A stretch of 64,000 nucleotides of DNA from Desulfobulbus oligotrophicus. Lineage in GTDB: Bacteria > Desulfobacterota > Desulfobulbia > Desulfobulbales > Desulfobulbaceae. Each line of letters starts with the position of its first letter. The stretch's first letter is position 1. The DNA lies in assembly GCF_016446285.1 (NCBI RefSeq), contig NZ_CP054140.1:1221501-1285500 (forward strand), in the 5' to 3' direction. Of the stretch, positions 18,701 to 27,194 are shown piece after piece. A program made the position numbers and the translations under genes. The notes below the pieces were generated by a model. It was not told the DNA's origin. It did not search any database and saw nothing but the letters and a program-made list of their open reading frames with translations.

Positions 18701-20008
18701 ACCGGTCTGATCTTCGGTTCGCCGGAACGACCTCTTTTGGTATCCGTGCGCAGCGGTTCAGCCATCTCCATGCCGGGCATCATGTCCACCATCCACAACG
18801 TCGGTACCAATGAGGAGCTGGTGGAGGAGTTTGTTACCCTGTATCCGGAGAAAAAGTATTTTGCCTGGGATAACTTTCGACGGTTTCAGCAGTCCTGGGG
18901 TATGGGCCATGGCATGGATCGTGAAGACTTTCAGGAGTTGATGAACACCCACAAGCAACAGCACCGGATTCAGTACAAACGTGATTTTTCCTCTGAACAG
19001 ATGAAACTGCTGGCCCTGGACTATCAGCAGATCGTCAAGGGCCGAGGGTTTACCGTACCTGAGGATCCGTGGTTGCAACTGATCGGTGCGGTTGATGCGG
19101 TTTTTGATTCCTGGCACACGCAAAAGGCTCAGGAGTATCGGCACCTGATGGGGGTTTCCGATGATTGGGGCACTGCGGTTATTGTCCAGACAATGGTGTT
19201 TGGCAATCTGGATCGCTCCGCCGGCAGCGGTGTACTGTTCACTGCCCACCCCTACCGTAAGGTGCGTCGAGTCGCCCTGTGGGGTGATTATACCATCGGT
19301 GATCAGGGGGAAGATATTGTCTCCGGTCTGGTCACCAGTTACCCGATCTCTGTTGAACAGGCGGAGCTTGACGGCCGTGATGAAAACAAGAGTCTGGAGA
19401 GACTCTACCCGAAGATCTATGAGCGGCTGCTCTCCATCAGCCGTGATCTGGTTTATGAAAAAGAGTGGAATCCCCAGGAGATCGAGTTTACCTTCGAGGG
19501 ACCGGAGCCGGAGCAGTTATATATTCTGCAGACCCGGGACATGATTACCATTAAAAAGAAGGAACATCTCAACGTGTTTGTTGATTCTGATCTGGCCCAT
19601 AAGTCGATCCTGGCCAAGGGCATCGGGGTTTCCGGTTCGGCAATGTCCGGTAAGGCCGTGTTCAGCGAGGAGAATATCATCAGCCTTCGCCGCAGAGAAC
19701 CGGATACGCCGTTGATTCTTATCCGCCGTGACACCGTGCCGGAGGATATTCGGGAGATATCCATGGCTGACGGGGTGGTGACCTCGCGCGGCGGCCAGAC
19801 TTCTCATGCCTCGGTAGTCGCCACCCGTCTGGAAAAGACCTGTGTGGTCGGTTGCCGTGACATGCAGGTCTATGAAAATGAGGAGTATGCAGAGATCAAT
19901 GGTTTCCGAATTAACTTCGGTGCGCCGATAGCCATAGATGGACGTCACGGCCTTTTGATTGAAGGGAACTACCCGCTGCAGGAAGAGGTGCATATCCTGC
20001 CTCTGTAA
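15749..20008 (+). CDS. Large PPDK-like dikinase/phosphotransferase without TIM barrel
   Basis: 1419 residues from ATG 15749 (AGAGG five bases upstream; the frame extends to 15734). The first ~920 residues are helical and not a family I recognise. An ATP-binding domain of pyruvate phosphate dikinase type follows: GNKGFNLAVL, LLVSVRSGSAISMPGIM, QAMVFGN-like QTMVFGNLDRSAGSGV, GDQGEDIVSG, IEFTFEGPEPEQLYILQTRD. The phosphohistidine domain has VTSRGGQTSHASVVATRLEK with the catalytic His. The PEP/pyruvate TIM barrel is absent and the protein ends about 60 residues after the His motif. It should form phospho-His from ATP and pass the phosphate to an unknown acceptor, as glucan water dikinase and rifampin phosphotransferase do with other architectures. 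Confidence 0.8.
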   Translation: MPAGQCPIPLASDALKANLLETATSVQIHPELLLLRDVVCRYQGLLSKIDMLLYEVSHPYRNWKVIVPELRAYVLKNLHYYRDHDQGAEAFSLFMSIFFNALHESTRNEQLLRRILEAMLAYADKLIMSLDSSTLFRFAPALADFFAQLNDLDATDPKVLLFMAKGHYPVQKMAQRVLTLRQQQLEQPFDLRSLTLLMRTLLVRNYEYWLSEADPLPWFEQQCGDYCSQWQGQHLLTAISHQRINECKQSLEAIDFTDDYQPALERILELPTHMDLVRLYKEIPTKMVAVESDSEEAAHFVENRKLLFLFRIMETSGLSLIHEETLREINRSLVQLIRKQRFEEIEQFFVTTFHLLKANVRAYPHTSLQCIQVIGNEVFKRGNSRLVEAFLWETVRFGFQYANVRGVDEDWQPIANPAHLTNIRVWLTLIGQEPKWCSTLFSALIINLRLSGTCVRDTDLFQRDVTELLNQPIGPIYNLAKQFTKLMPVFFNEIGAEGELRDVSTELDEIHKRKDVLIHFLRKQAHVESSNLIVGFIEGIFTFWITLDRSYLSDYLPEEILREIATSGPYVDDQHELAARIKKELRFTRMGQILAWPDDEREAFLARQTDLAEVERQRFALLVRMYKLLHLKYNLSLPEIHKQLHHAINGGFPELSRLLDVLKKDDPIPCLEALLDELEHLREIILSSEHFEPKEEIYYKRHIAVDIPSVYGRYSERKFDALGLTFRLESLANIYLEKLFSTVNLSFITQATFIHILKCLRLFTRALQVDGIFSRRLDTYISLLAASIGIRRFSYTQHLDIMRGLSEGVKDIIYAYYTNIHQNNLSIIVPQIGKENLLSKYLNLWDDKNLPETVLRVAETFFRDLIATTFGLQHLDNFIGKVINTLEAQKDILDEKTLDLLMTYNPEKTISSLHSENLRTHNLIHLGNKGFNLAVLTRDRLPIPPAFIITTEVFRCYPAIRKFERARDEYMQRVRTSVTELEQLTGLIFGSPERPLLVSVRSGSAISMPGIMSTIHNVGTNEELVEEFVTLYPEKKYFAWDNFRRFQQSWGMGHGMDREDFQELMNTHKQQHRIQYKRDFSSEQMKLLALDYQQIVKGRGFTVPEDPWLQLIGAVDAVFDSWHTQKAQEYRHLMGVSDDWGTAVIVQTMVFGNLDRSAGSGVLFTAHPYRKVRRVALWGDYTIGDQGEDIVSGLVTSYPISVEQAELDGRDENKSLERLYPKIYERLLSISRDLVYEKEWNPQEIEFTFEGPEPEQLYILQTRDMITIKKKEHLNVFVDSDLAHKSILAKGIGVSGSAMSGKAVFSEENIISLRRREPDTPLILIRRDTVPEDIREISMADGVVTSRGGQTSHASVVATRLEKTCVVGCRDMQVYENEEYAEINGFRINFGAPIAIDGRHGLLIEGNYPLQEEVHILPL

Positions 20009-20096
20009 ACATTCAAGACGAGCCGAAGGCTACAGGTTTACATAACCACGGCCAACGCATCTGTTACGTTGGTTTTTACCTCTTGAGGAGATTTTT

Positions 20097-23063
20097 ATGA
20101 GCATATCAGATCCTTCTGCGGTTCCTTCCACCTCTCCTGTCTTCTGTTTGTCGGTTGAGGGTATGACCTGTGAACACTGTCAAACAAGGGTCGAGCAGGC
20201 TGCACTTGGAGTGGACGGAGTGGTGGAGGCCGGGGTCGATCTTGCCGCCGGCACACTCAGTGTCCGCGGCGGTGACCCGCAGGCGGTTATCCATGCCTTA
20301 GCTGAGGCCGGCTATCCGGCAAAAGAAAACAAAACATGTCTGCCGACTCCACCTCCGTTGCCTGTGCACCAGAAAGCTGCAGCAGCAGAGGTTGCCGTGC
20401 CGGTCCGCCCCTATTTGCTCCGGATTGATGAGATGCACTGCGCCAGCTGCGTGGGCCGGGTTGAGCAGGCCATTCTGGCTGTGCCCGGAGTTCAGGCCGC
20501 AGCGGTTAACCTGATCGAGAAAAGTGCGGCTGTCGAAGGTGGTGATCCTGCACAGGTAATAGAGGTGCTGGATCAGGCAGGGTATCCTGCTGCACTTGTC
20601 AAAGAGCCGCAACTCAGCCGGGAAGACGGCTATGAGATAGATATTCTCGGGATGCATTGCGCCAGCTGTGTAAGCCGGGTTGAGCAGGCTTTGCTGAAGG
20701 TCCCCGGGGTAACTGATGTTTCGGTCAACCTTATTGAGAAAAAAGCTTTGATCCGGGGTGGTCAGCCCAGTCAGGCTGTGCAGGCGGTTGTTGATCAGGG
20801 GTATGGTGCATCCTTGCGGGTGCGGTCAACGAACGACTCGTTTGTGATCCGAGTACATACACAGCCTGAACCCGGGAATCTGGAACAGATCCGTGAGATT
20901 CTCCTTGCTCAGGATCCGAATGCCGATATGACGGTTGAAGATCAGCTCTTGAAGATTACCACCAGTCAGCATCCGGCTGACATCCTGTTGCGCATAGCTG
21001 ATATCGGTCTTGAGGTGAGTTTAGAGGAAACCTTTGTTGATCCGAGCCTGCAGCAGGCTGAAGAAACCCGACAGGAAATACGCCTTGCCTGGCGCAGGGC
21101 CATTCTGGCGGGCGTGGTGGGCACTGCTGTCATGGTTGGGCATATGTCCGGGTTGTTTCCGCATCCGGAAGATGGACAGTTGTTCTGGGCAGGCGCCGCG
21201 TTGCTCTGTCTTCTGACCATGATGTACAGCGGCCGTAATTATTTTATTGGTGCCTGGAAACAGGCGAAGCATGGTGCTGCCAATATGGATACCCTGGTGG
21301 CCCTGGGTACAGGAGCTGCCTGGGTTTCCTCCCTGGTGGTTATTGTTGATCCAGAGTTTATTCCCGGTGCCGGAGACAATCTTTTTCTTGATGCATCGGT
21401 GATGATTCTTGCCTTTTTGCAGTTGGGACGGGCCCTTGAAACAAGGGCCAAGCGAACAACGAGTGAGGCAATCGGTGCGTTGGTCGGTCTCAGGGCACGG
21501 ACAGCCCTGGTTGTGCGCACAGCCGGTCAGGTGGAGATACCTGTGTCGCTGTTGCGCATCGGTGACCGCTTACGTGTTAAACCAGGGGAGAAAGTACCTA
21601 TTGATGGCGAGATTATTGACGGTCGAACCACCATTGATGAGTCCATGCTCACCGGCGAACCCTTGGCTGTGTCCCGGGCTGTTGGCGACACTGTAACAGG
21701 CGGCACGATCAATCGATCCGGCTCTTTTATTTTAGAGGTGACCCGGTTGGGTGAGGATACCACCCTGGCCCGTATCATCCGTATGGTTAAAACAGCCCAG
21801 ATGAGCAAACCGCCCATCGGTCGACTGGTGGATCGTATTGCCGGGATCTTTGTGCCGATAGTCATAACCATCAGCCTGATCACCCTGCTGGCGTGGTTGG
21901 GTCTTGCCTCGGATCTGCCGCTGGCACACGGGATCACCGCGGCCATTGCCGTTCTTGTCATTGCCTGCCCCTGCGCCCTTGGTCTGGCAACACCGATAGC
22001 CATCATGGTCGGCACCAGCCGGGCTGCGCAGTCTAATGTCCTGATCCGCAACAGTGATGCTCTGCAGACCGCGGCAGCCCTGACGCATGTGGTGGTGGAC
22101 AAGACCGGCACCCTGACCGAGGGTCGTCCGGCTGTCACCAGTGTCTATCCGGGTGCAGGATATACCGAGCGAGAGGTCCTGCTTTGGGCGGCGAGCCTGG
22201 AGGTCGGTTCTGAGCACCCGCTTGCTGAGGCGGTGTTGACTGCCCAGTCAGAACAAGGAGGTGCCTTGGCTCAGGTCGATGCATTTAAAGCTGTCACCGG
22301 CAGGGGTGTGAGTGCCGAACACAACGACGTCACCTACCTCTTGGGCAGTTATAAGTTTCTTAAGGAAGAGGGGGTTGTCCTGCCGGCGGATTTGCTTGAC
22401 AGGGCCAGGCACGAAGCCGACCAGGGAGGGACGCCGATCTGGCTGGGAAAAGGTGTGGAGGTCATGGGACTTCTTATCCTTAAAGATCCGCTGCGGCAGG
22501 ACTCTGCGGCTTCGATTAAACGGTTGCAGAGCATGGGGATCGAGGTTGTGATGTGCAGCGGTGACAACCGGGCAACCGCCGAGGCTGTGGCAAAGGAGGT
22601 CGGAATCAGCCAGGTGCACAGTGAAATTCTGCCTGAGGAAAAATTACAGGTCATTCGTACACTGCAGGAACAAGGTGGAAAGGTCGGTATGGTCGGTGAC
22701 GGTGTGAATGACGCTCCGGCTCTGGCCCAGGCTGACACGGGTTTTGCCATTGGCAGCGGCACAGATGTGGCTATTGAGAATGCAGACATCACCCTTGCCG
22801 GTGATTCACTCTTGCTGGTGGCTGACGCCATCACTATTTCAGAGGCCACTCTGCGCAATATTAAACAGAACCTGTTTGGAGCCTTTATCTACAATGTAAT
22901 TGGTATTCCCCTGGCAGCCGGTGTCTTTTATCCCTTTACCGGATGGTTGCTTGATCCGATGTTCGCCAGTGCGGCCATGGCACTTTCTTCGGTAACCGTG
23001 GTCACGAACGCCAATCGGCTACGATTTTTTCAACCCAGGGGCGAGGCAGGTGTAACGAGCTGA
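20097..23063 (+). CDS. copA: Copper-translocating P1B-type ATPase with multiple HMA domains
   Basis: 988 residues. Three N-terminal metal-binding domains have CxxC at residues 25-28, 115-118 and 188-191. A fourth segment around 243-310 has the same size and pattern but no CxxC. Eight membrane segments follow, with CPC in the ion-binding helix (IACPCALGLATP), the phosphorylation site DKTGTLT, TGE in MLTGEP, the HP locus GSEHPLAEAV and GDGVNDAPAL. CPC plus the terminal helix pattern supports Cu(I) export. ATG 20097 is preceded by GAGGAG. No copper-sensing regulator is adjacent; a hairpin terminator follows. Confidence 0.93.
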   Translation: MSISDPSAVPSTSPVFCLSVEGMTCEHCQTRVEQAALGVDGVVEAGVDLAAGTLSVRGGDPQAVIHALAEAGYPAKENKTCLPTPPPLPVHQKAAAAEVAVPVRPYLLRIDEMHCASCVGRVEQAILAVPGVQAAAVNLIEKSAAVEGGDPAQVIEVLDQAGYPAALVKEPQLSREDGYEIDILGMHCASCVSRVEQALLKVPGVTDVSVNLIEKKALIRGGQPSQAVQAVVDQGYGASLRVRSTNDSFVIRVHTQPEPGNLEQIREILLAQDPNADMTVEDQLLKITTSQHPADILLRIADIGLEVSLEETFVDPSLQQAEETRQEIRLAWRRAILAGVVGTAVMVGHMSGLFPHPEDGQLFWAGAALLCLLTMMYSGRNYFIGAWKQAKHGAANMDTLVALGTGAAWVSSLVVIVDPEFIPGAGDNLFLDASVMILAFLQLGRALETRAKRTTSEAIGALVGLRARTALVVRTAGQVEIPVSLLRIGDRLRVKPGEKVPIDGEIIDGRTTIDESMLTGEPLAVSRAVGDTVTGGTINRSGSFILEVTRLGEDTTLARIIRMVKTAQMSKPPIGRLVDRIAGIFVPIVITISLITLLAWLGLASDLPLAHGITAAIAVLVIACPCALGLATPIAIMVGTSRAAQSNVLIRNSDALQTAAALTHVVVDKTGTLTEGRPAVTSVYPGAGYTEREVLLWAASLEVGSEHPLAEAVLTAQSEQGGALAQVDAFKAVTGRGVSAEHNDVTYLLGSYKFLKEEGVVLPADLLDRARHEADQGGTPIWLGKGVEVMGLLILKDPLRQDSAASIKRLQSMGIEVVMCSGDNRATAEAVAKEVGISQVHSEILPEEKLQVIRTLQEQGGKVGMVGDGVNDAPALAQADTGFAIGSGTDVAIENADITLAGDSLLLVADAITISEATLRNIKQNLFGAFIYNVIGIPLAAGVFYPFTGWLLDPMFASAAMALSSVTVVTNANRLRFFQPRGEAGVTS

Positions 23064-23160
23064 TCTGTTTGCCAAGGTATGAACAGGCTGCACACAAGAC
23101 AATACAAGAGCTCCGGTCTGTTTGTCCCGCACAGGTGGATGGTGTGGTCTGTTGAGGGTG

Positions 23161-23199
23161 CAATCAGGCCGGGCGCTGTGCCAGGCTGATTGGTTTTCT
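23161..23199 (+). terminator. Rho-independent-type terminator after copA
   Basis: A hairpin forms between CAATCAGGCC and GGCTGATTG with one bulge and one mismatch in the stem and is followed by GGTTTT. It sits between the convergent copA and HAD genes. The T tract is short, so strength is uncertain. Confidence 0.5.
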
Positions 23200-23218
23200 G
23201 CCGGGGTGATTGGAGAAA

Positions 23219-23899
23219 TCACCGATTAGCCGCTGTATCTGCGCTTGTTCCACCGGATGGGCGGCACAGGATCTGCTCCGGTGTGTTGAAAATCATGTCT
23301 GGATTCTCGGCGGTCAATTCTTCCATGGTGCCGTAACCGTAGGTCACCGCACCGGTGGTCAGGCCATTGCATTTGCCGCCGATAATGTCGTACTTGCGGT
23401 CGCCGATGATCATGGTCTGCTCAGGAGCAAGATCTTCGCTTGCAAGAATATGTCGCACCAGCAGAGGCTTGTGGGTGAGGTTGCCATTTAATTCACTGCC
23501 ATAGATCATTTTAAAAAACTGTGAAAGATTGAAGTGCGCAAGGATCTGTTCAGCAAAGATGAACGGTTTGCTGGTGGCCAGAAACAAACTGTATCCCTGT
23601 GCCTGGAGTGAGGCCAGTTTTTCCGGTATTCCCGGATACACCCGGTTTTCAAAAAGACCAACAAGGCTGAATCGTTGCCGGTACAACTGTACCGCTCGTT
23701 CCAGGAGCTGTCTGTCTGTGGAGTTCAGCAGTCGTTTGAAGGAATCAACCAGGGGCGGTCCGATACACCATTGCAGGCTGTCGTTTTCCGGTGGTTCGTG
23801 CCCGAGTTCTGCTAACGCATATTGAATGCAACGGGTGATGCCCGGCTTGGGATCGGTGAGGGTACCGTCAAGATCGAAAAGGATATTGGTTCTCTGCAT
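23219..23899 (-). CDS. HAD-family hydrolase, phosphoglycolate phosphatase-like
   Basis: 226 residues. Motif I is FDLDGTLTDP at residues 8-17, motif II is FLATSKPF, and motif IV is MIGDRKYDIIGGKCNG. A helical cap lies between motifs I and II. The layout is that of Gph/PGP-like phosphatases (HAD_2), which remove phosphate from phosphoglycolate or other small phosphates. The substrate cannot be fixed from sequence. The gene begins 29 bases after the stop of the GGDEF-EAL gene on the same strand, so the two may share a transcript. Confidence 0.82.
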   Translation of the reverse strand: MQRTNILFDLDGTLTDPKPGITRCIQYALAELGHEPPENDSLQWCIGPPLVDSFKRLLNSTDRQLLERAVQLYRQRFSLVGLFENRVYPGIPEKLASLQAQGYSLFLATSKPFIFAEQILAHFNLSQFFKMIYGSELNGNLTHKPLLVRHILASEDLAPEQTMIIGDRKYDIIGGKCNGLTTGAVTYGYGTMEELTAENPDMIFNTPEQILCRPSGGTSADTAANR

Positions 23900-23927
23900 G
23901 GCGGATTATCCAACGGTAGACCCGCTG

Positions 23928-26843
23928 TCAGTGAACAGTCACCTGAGCGGACCGTCCCTCTGCCGGAGAAGAGCCGGAGCCGGTCTGAAGATAACTCTCA
24001 GTGGCCAGATCCGGCATCGGTCGGCAGAAGTAAAACCCCTGGACCTCATCGCAGTCAAGGTCCCGCAGCCATTGAAGCTGGTCTCTGGTCTCAACGCCTT
24101 CCGCCACCACCTTCAGCTGCATCTGTTTGGACATGGCGGTGATGATGGAAACAATGGAGCGGCTGTTGGCATTGTCGGCAGCAATGAAGCGCTTATCGAT
24201 TTTCAGAGTTGAGACCGGCATCTCACTGAGATAGCTGAGTGAAGAGTAGCCGGTTCCAAAGTCATCTATGGAAAAACGGATACCCCGCTGTCTGAAATCC
24301 TGCATGGTGGACAGGGTATGGCGCACATCCTTCATGGCGGTGGTTTCGGTGATTTCGAACTCAATAAGACGATGATCAACGGCATGAATAGCTAAAATAT
24401 TATCGATGGTTGTTACGATATCAGGATTGTTGAATGTCCTGGGCGACATGTTGATGCTTATCGGCAGGGTGCTGATAGCGTTTTCCTGAAGACGACACAG
24501 AAAGAGACAGACCTCGTCCAGCACGTACAGGCTCATGTCGTCAATTAACCCGGCTTCTTCAGCAATGGGGATGAACTTTTCAGGGCCAAGGGTTTGACCG
24601 TTTCGCTTCCAGCGAATAAGGGCCTCAAATGACGTTGGCTGTTCATTTTTGAGGTTGATTTTCGGCTGATAGAAAACTGAAAATTCACGACGCTCCAAAC
24701 CAATCCGGATCGAGTGCTCAATCCTGATCCGGTTGAGAAGTTTGTCGTTCATCTCCTGCGTAAACATAACAAATTTATTTTTGCCTTCACTTTTTGCTTT
24801 ATACATGGCCATGTCGGCATTTTTAATGAGTTCCTGGGTCGTTTGACCGTCATTGGGAAAGAGCGCCACACCGATGCTGGCATTTACATAAAGGGTGGTT
24901 GCCTGCAGTTCGATCGGGCGTTCCAGGACAGCGAAAATTCTGTTGACCAGGAGGTAGACGGTATTTTCATTGTCAATGTTTTCCCCAAGGAGAATAAATT
25001 CGTCGCCGCCTAAGCGTGACAGCGTGTCTTCGTTCCTGATGGTCCGGGACAGACGATTGGCCACCTCAATCAACACCTGATCGCCCTGATCATGCCCCAG
25101 AGAGTCATTGATGTTTTTGAAGTTATCAAGATCAATAAAAAAGACAGCCAGTGCGCTTTGCTCCCGTTCTGCCCGGGCTATGGCCTTGGCGATGCGGAAT
25201 TCAAGAGCCGCCCGATTAGGCAGTCCGGTCAGGGTATCACTGTACGCCATGCGCGAAATCTGTTTTTCTTTTTTCTTAAGTTCGCTGATATCATGGAAAA
25301 AGGCAAAGTAATGAGAGACTTCCTGCTGGTCATTTTTAATGGCGCTTATTGATAGCCAGTGAGGACAAACAGTGCCGTTCTTGTTCTGGTTCCAGACCTC
25401 ACCCGTCCATGACCCTTTGCTCGCAAGATTTTCCCAGATCTCTTGTTTTGGTTTGCGATCTTCCCGGCTGAAGTTGAGAAGGTTGGGATGCTTGCCGATG
25501 ACCTCTGCCGGCTGATAGCCTGTCAGTCGGGCAAAGGAATGGTTGACGGTGAGGATACGGCCCCGGAGATCAGTGACATAGATACCTTCAATGGCATTAT
25601 CAAAGATACCTTTAAAGAGAAAAAGATACTTTTCGGCACTGGTTCGGGTGGCGGTTTCTGTCTGCAGTTGCCGTATGATTCTGTCTTGATCCGATCGTTC
25701 CGATTCAATCTGCTGATGAAGTTTCTCAGTTTCGGAACGAAGGGCATCGACAAATCCCTGGAGCTGGCGATTCTCCGAACGCAGACGGCTGAAGACCGTG
25801 GCGACAACGGTCATTTCACCGGGAACATCCTGTGGCAGTTCGGTGATATCGAGTGAGGGAGATGTCAGTGTCTGAGCGACTTGAGTCAGAGATTCACTCC
25901 GTTTCCGGAAGAATGCATAGAGTGTCGTTACAGTGCTCAGCAGCAGGAGTGCCAGAAAGAGTGCGGCATGGCGGTGGAATGTGGCAACCGGCTGATACAT
26001 TGAGGTGTTGGTACTGTACACACCGGCAAAGAGTTGCAGACCGGGAATTTCTCGAAAAACGAAGGTTGAATGCACAATGGTCTGGTCCGATTGCACAAGC
26101 GGCCAGCTTATGATGTCATGCTTGTTTTGTCGGAGAGCTGTTGCCAGCAATTCGTGACTGCCGGGATCACTGTTTGCCGGTTTTCCGGTGAACGTAACCG
26201 GGAGATGCAGCCGGCCTGCAAACTGTTTGGTCCCCAGTGTGGCGGCGACGGTTGACAGGGGGACCATCTTCTGGAGTTCGCTGCTGACGCAGACAAGGGC
26301 AAGGTTCCAATCCCACGGCTTGAAGACGACCTTGTACACGGTCAGAGATTGTCGTTGACGAGAATCCTGCAGCAGGTACCCTGCATGCACTCCTGTTTCA
26401 TATGGCTTGAGCTGTTGCAGCCGGTCTATGAGCGTCGGGTTGACCAGGGTATTGGTGAGTGCCTTTTCCAGATGTCCCTGGACCTCACCGGAACTGTTGA
26501 AGACAAAAAGAAAGCCCTGTTGCCCCAACGTCTGGCTTGACAGGGCTTCAAGCGCGATCGATTGCGCTGTGGATAATGACAGCAGGCCATCTCGTTGTTT
26601 TTGGTGGAGGGAGCCGATTAAGGTCAGATTCTGGTTCGCGGTGGTACGCAGCATCTCTGCAGCTGAGGTCTCGACCGCGGTTTTCACGATCTGCCGGACG
26701 GCTTCGGCACCGAGACGGGCTTCATCTTCAATCCGGAGTTTGAGCTGATCACCTGCAAGATATTCACCGATGCCCAGCAATAAAAGAAGAGGCAGGAGGA
26801 GCAACACGCTGGCTCGACGGAAATCTATGAGGATGCTTGACAT
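23928..26843 (-). CDS. Membrane sensor with PAS, GGDEF and EAL domains
   Basis: About 971 residues. Two membrane segments (residues ~11-30 and ~292-312) bracket a periplasmic, probably Cache-like, sensor. A coiled linker, a PAS domain (IFDNAIEGIYVTDLRGRIL), GGDEF and EAL follow. The cyclase motif is RLGGDEF, with an I-site RNED five residues before it. EAL signatures are FEALIRW, IDDFGTGYSSLSYL, LKIDKRFI and VAEGVET. Both halves keep their active-site motifs, so it could make and degrade c-di-GMP. I chose ATG 26843 because GAGG lies five bases upstream; the frame is open to 26861. Confidence 0.92.
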   Translation of the reverse strand: MSSILIDFRRASVLLLLPLLLLLGIGEYLAGDQLKLRIEDEARLGAEAVRQIVKTAVETSAAEMLRTTANQNLTLIGSLHQKQRDGLLSLSTAQSIALEALSSQTLGQQGFLFVFNSSGEVQGHLEKALTNTLVNPTLIDRLQQLKPYETGVHAGYLLQDSRQRQSLTVYKVVFKPWDWNLALVCVSSELQKMVPLSTVAATLGTKQFAGRLHLPVTFTGKPANSDPGSHELLATALRQNKHDIISWPLVQSDQTIVHSTFVFREIPGLQLFAGVYSTNTSMYQPVATFHRHAALFLALLLLSTVTTLYAFFRKRSESLTQVAQTLTSPSLDITELPQDVPGEMTVVATVFSRLRSENRQLQGFVDALRSETEKLHQQIESERSDQDRIIRQLQTETATRTSAEKYLFLFKGIFDNAIEGIYVTDLRGRILTVNHSFARLTGYQPAEVIGKHPNLLNFSREDRKPKQEIWENLASKGSWTGEVWNQNKNGTVCPHWLSISAIKNDQQEVSHYFAFFHDISELKKKEKQISRMAYSDTLTGLPNRAALEFRIAKAIARAEREQSALAVFFIDLDNFKNINDSLGHDQGDQVLIEVANRLSRTIRNEDTLSRLGGDEFILLGENIDNENTVYLLVNRIFAVLERPIELQATTLYVNASIGVALFPNDGQTTQELIKNADMAMYKAKSEGKNKFVMFTQEMNDKLLNRIRIEHSIRIGLERREFSVFYQPKINLKNEQPTSFEALIRWKRNGQTLGPEKFIPIAEEAGLIDDMSLYVLDEVCLFLCRLQENAISTLPISINMSPRTFNNPDIVTTIDNILAIHAVDHRLIEFEITETTAMKDVRHTLSTMQDFRQRGIRFSIDDFGTGYSSLSYLSEMPVSTLKIDKRFIAADNANSRSIVSIITAMSKQMQLKVVAEGVETRDQLQWLRDLDCDEVQGFYFCRPMPDLATESYLQTGSGSSPAEGRSAQVTVH

Positions 26844-26861
26844 GGGTACCTCGTCCTGCAA

Positions 26862-27194
26862 AGCATAAAGTAGATTGATCTGGGCTTCATGATGTCCACA
26901 AGGGATGAGCAGATGCTATGACAAGCAGGTGTACGGTGATAACGAAGTGCCTTCTTTGGTAAAGATCAGAACGTGACGTTTAACAGGTGACTTCAGGTAA
27001 AAGTGGCGCAACGCTGACGATTCAGGATATTTTTAATTGCTTCCAACTATAGTGGTGAAGTCAAGAGTCGTCTATGATTATTACAGAGGGGATGTATCTT
27101 TAAACAGCGGTTTTACTGTAACTGTCCCATGGCCGACTTCATTGCCGTCGGTACCATTACTGAACATGTTTAAAGGAGGCGTGTAAGGGGGGAG
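26862..27194. other. 333-base divergent intergenic region
   Basis: It should hold promoters for the leftward GGDEF-EAL gene and the rightward MFS gene. AGGAGG occurs at 27175-27180, followed closely by an in-frame stop, and GGGGGGAG directly precedes ATG 27195. No repeat or RNA gene is evident. Confidence 0.35.

Noticed and set aside
21527-22138. 203-codon reverse-strand frame within copA
   Set aside because: Antisense to the P-type ATPase core; composition rich in Arg, Ser and Met typical of shadows.
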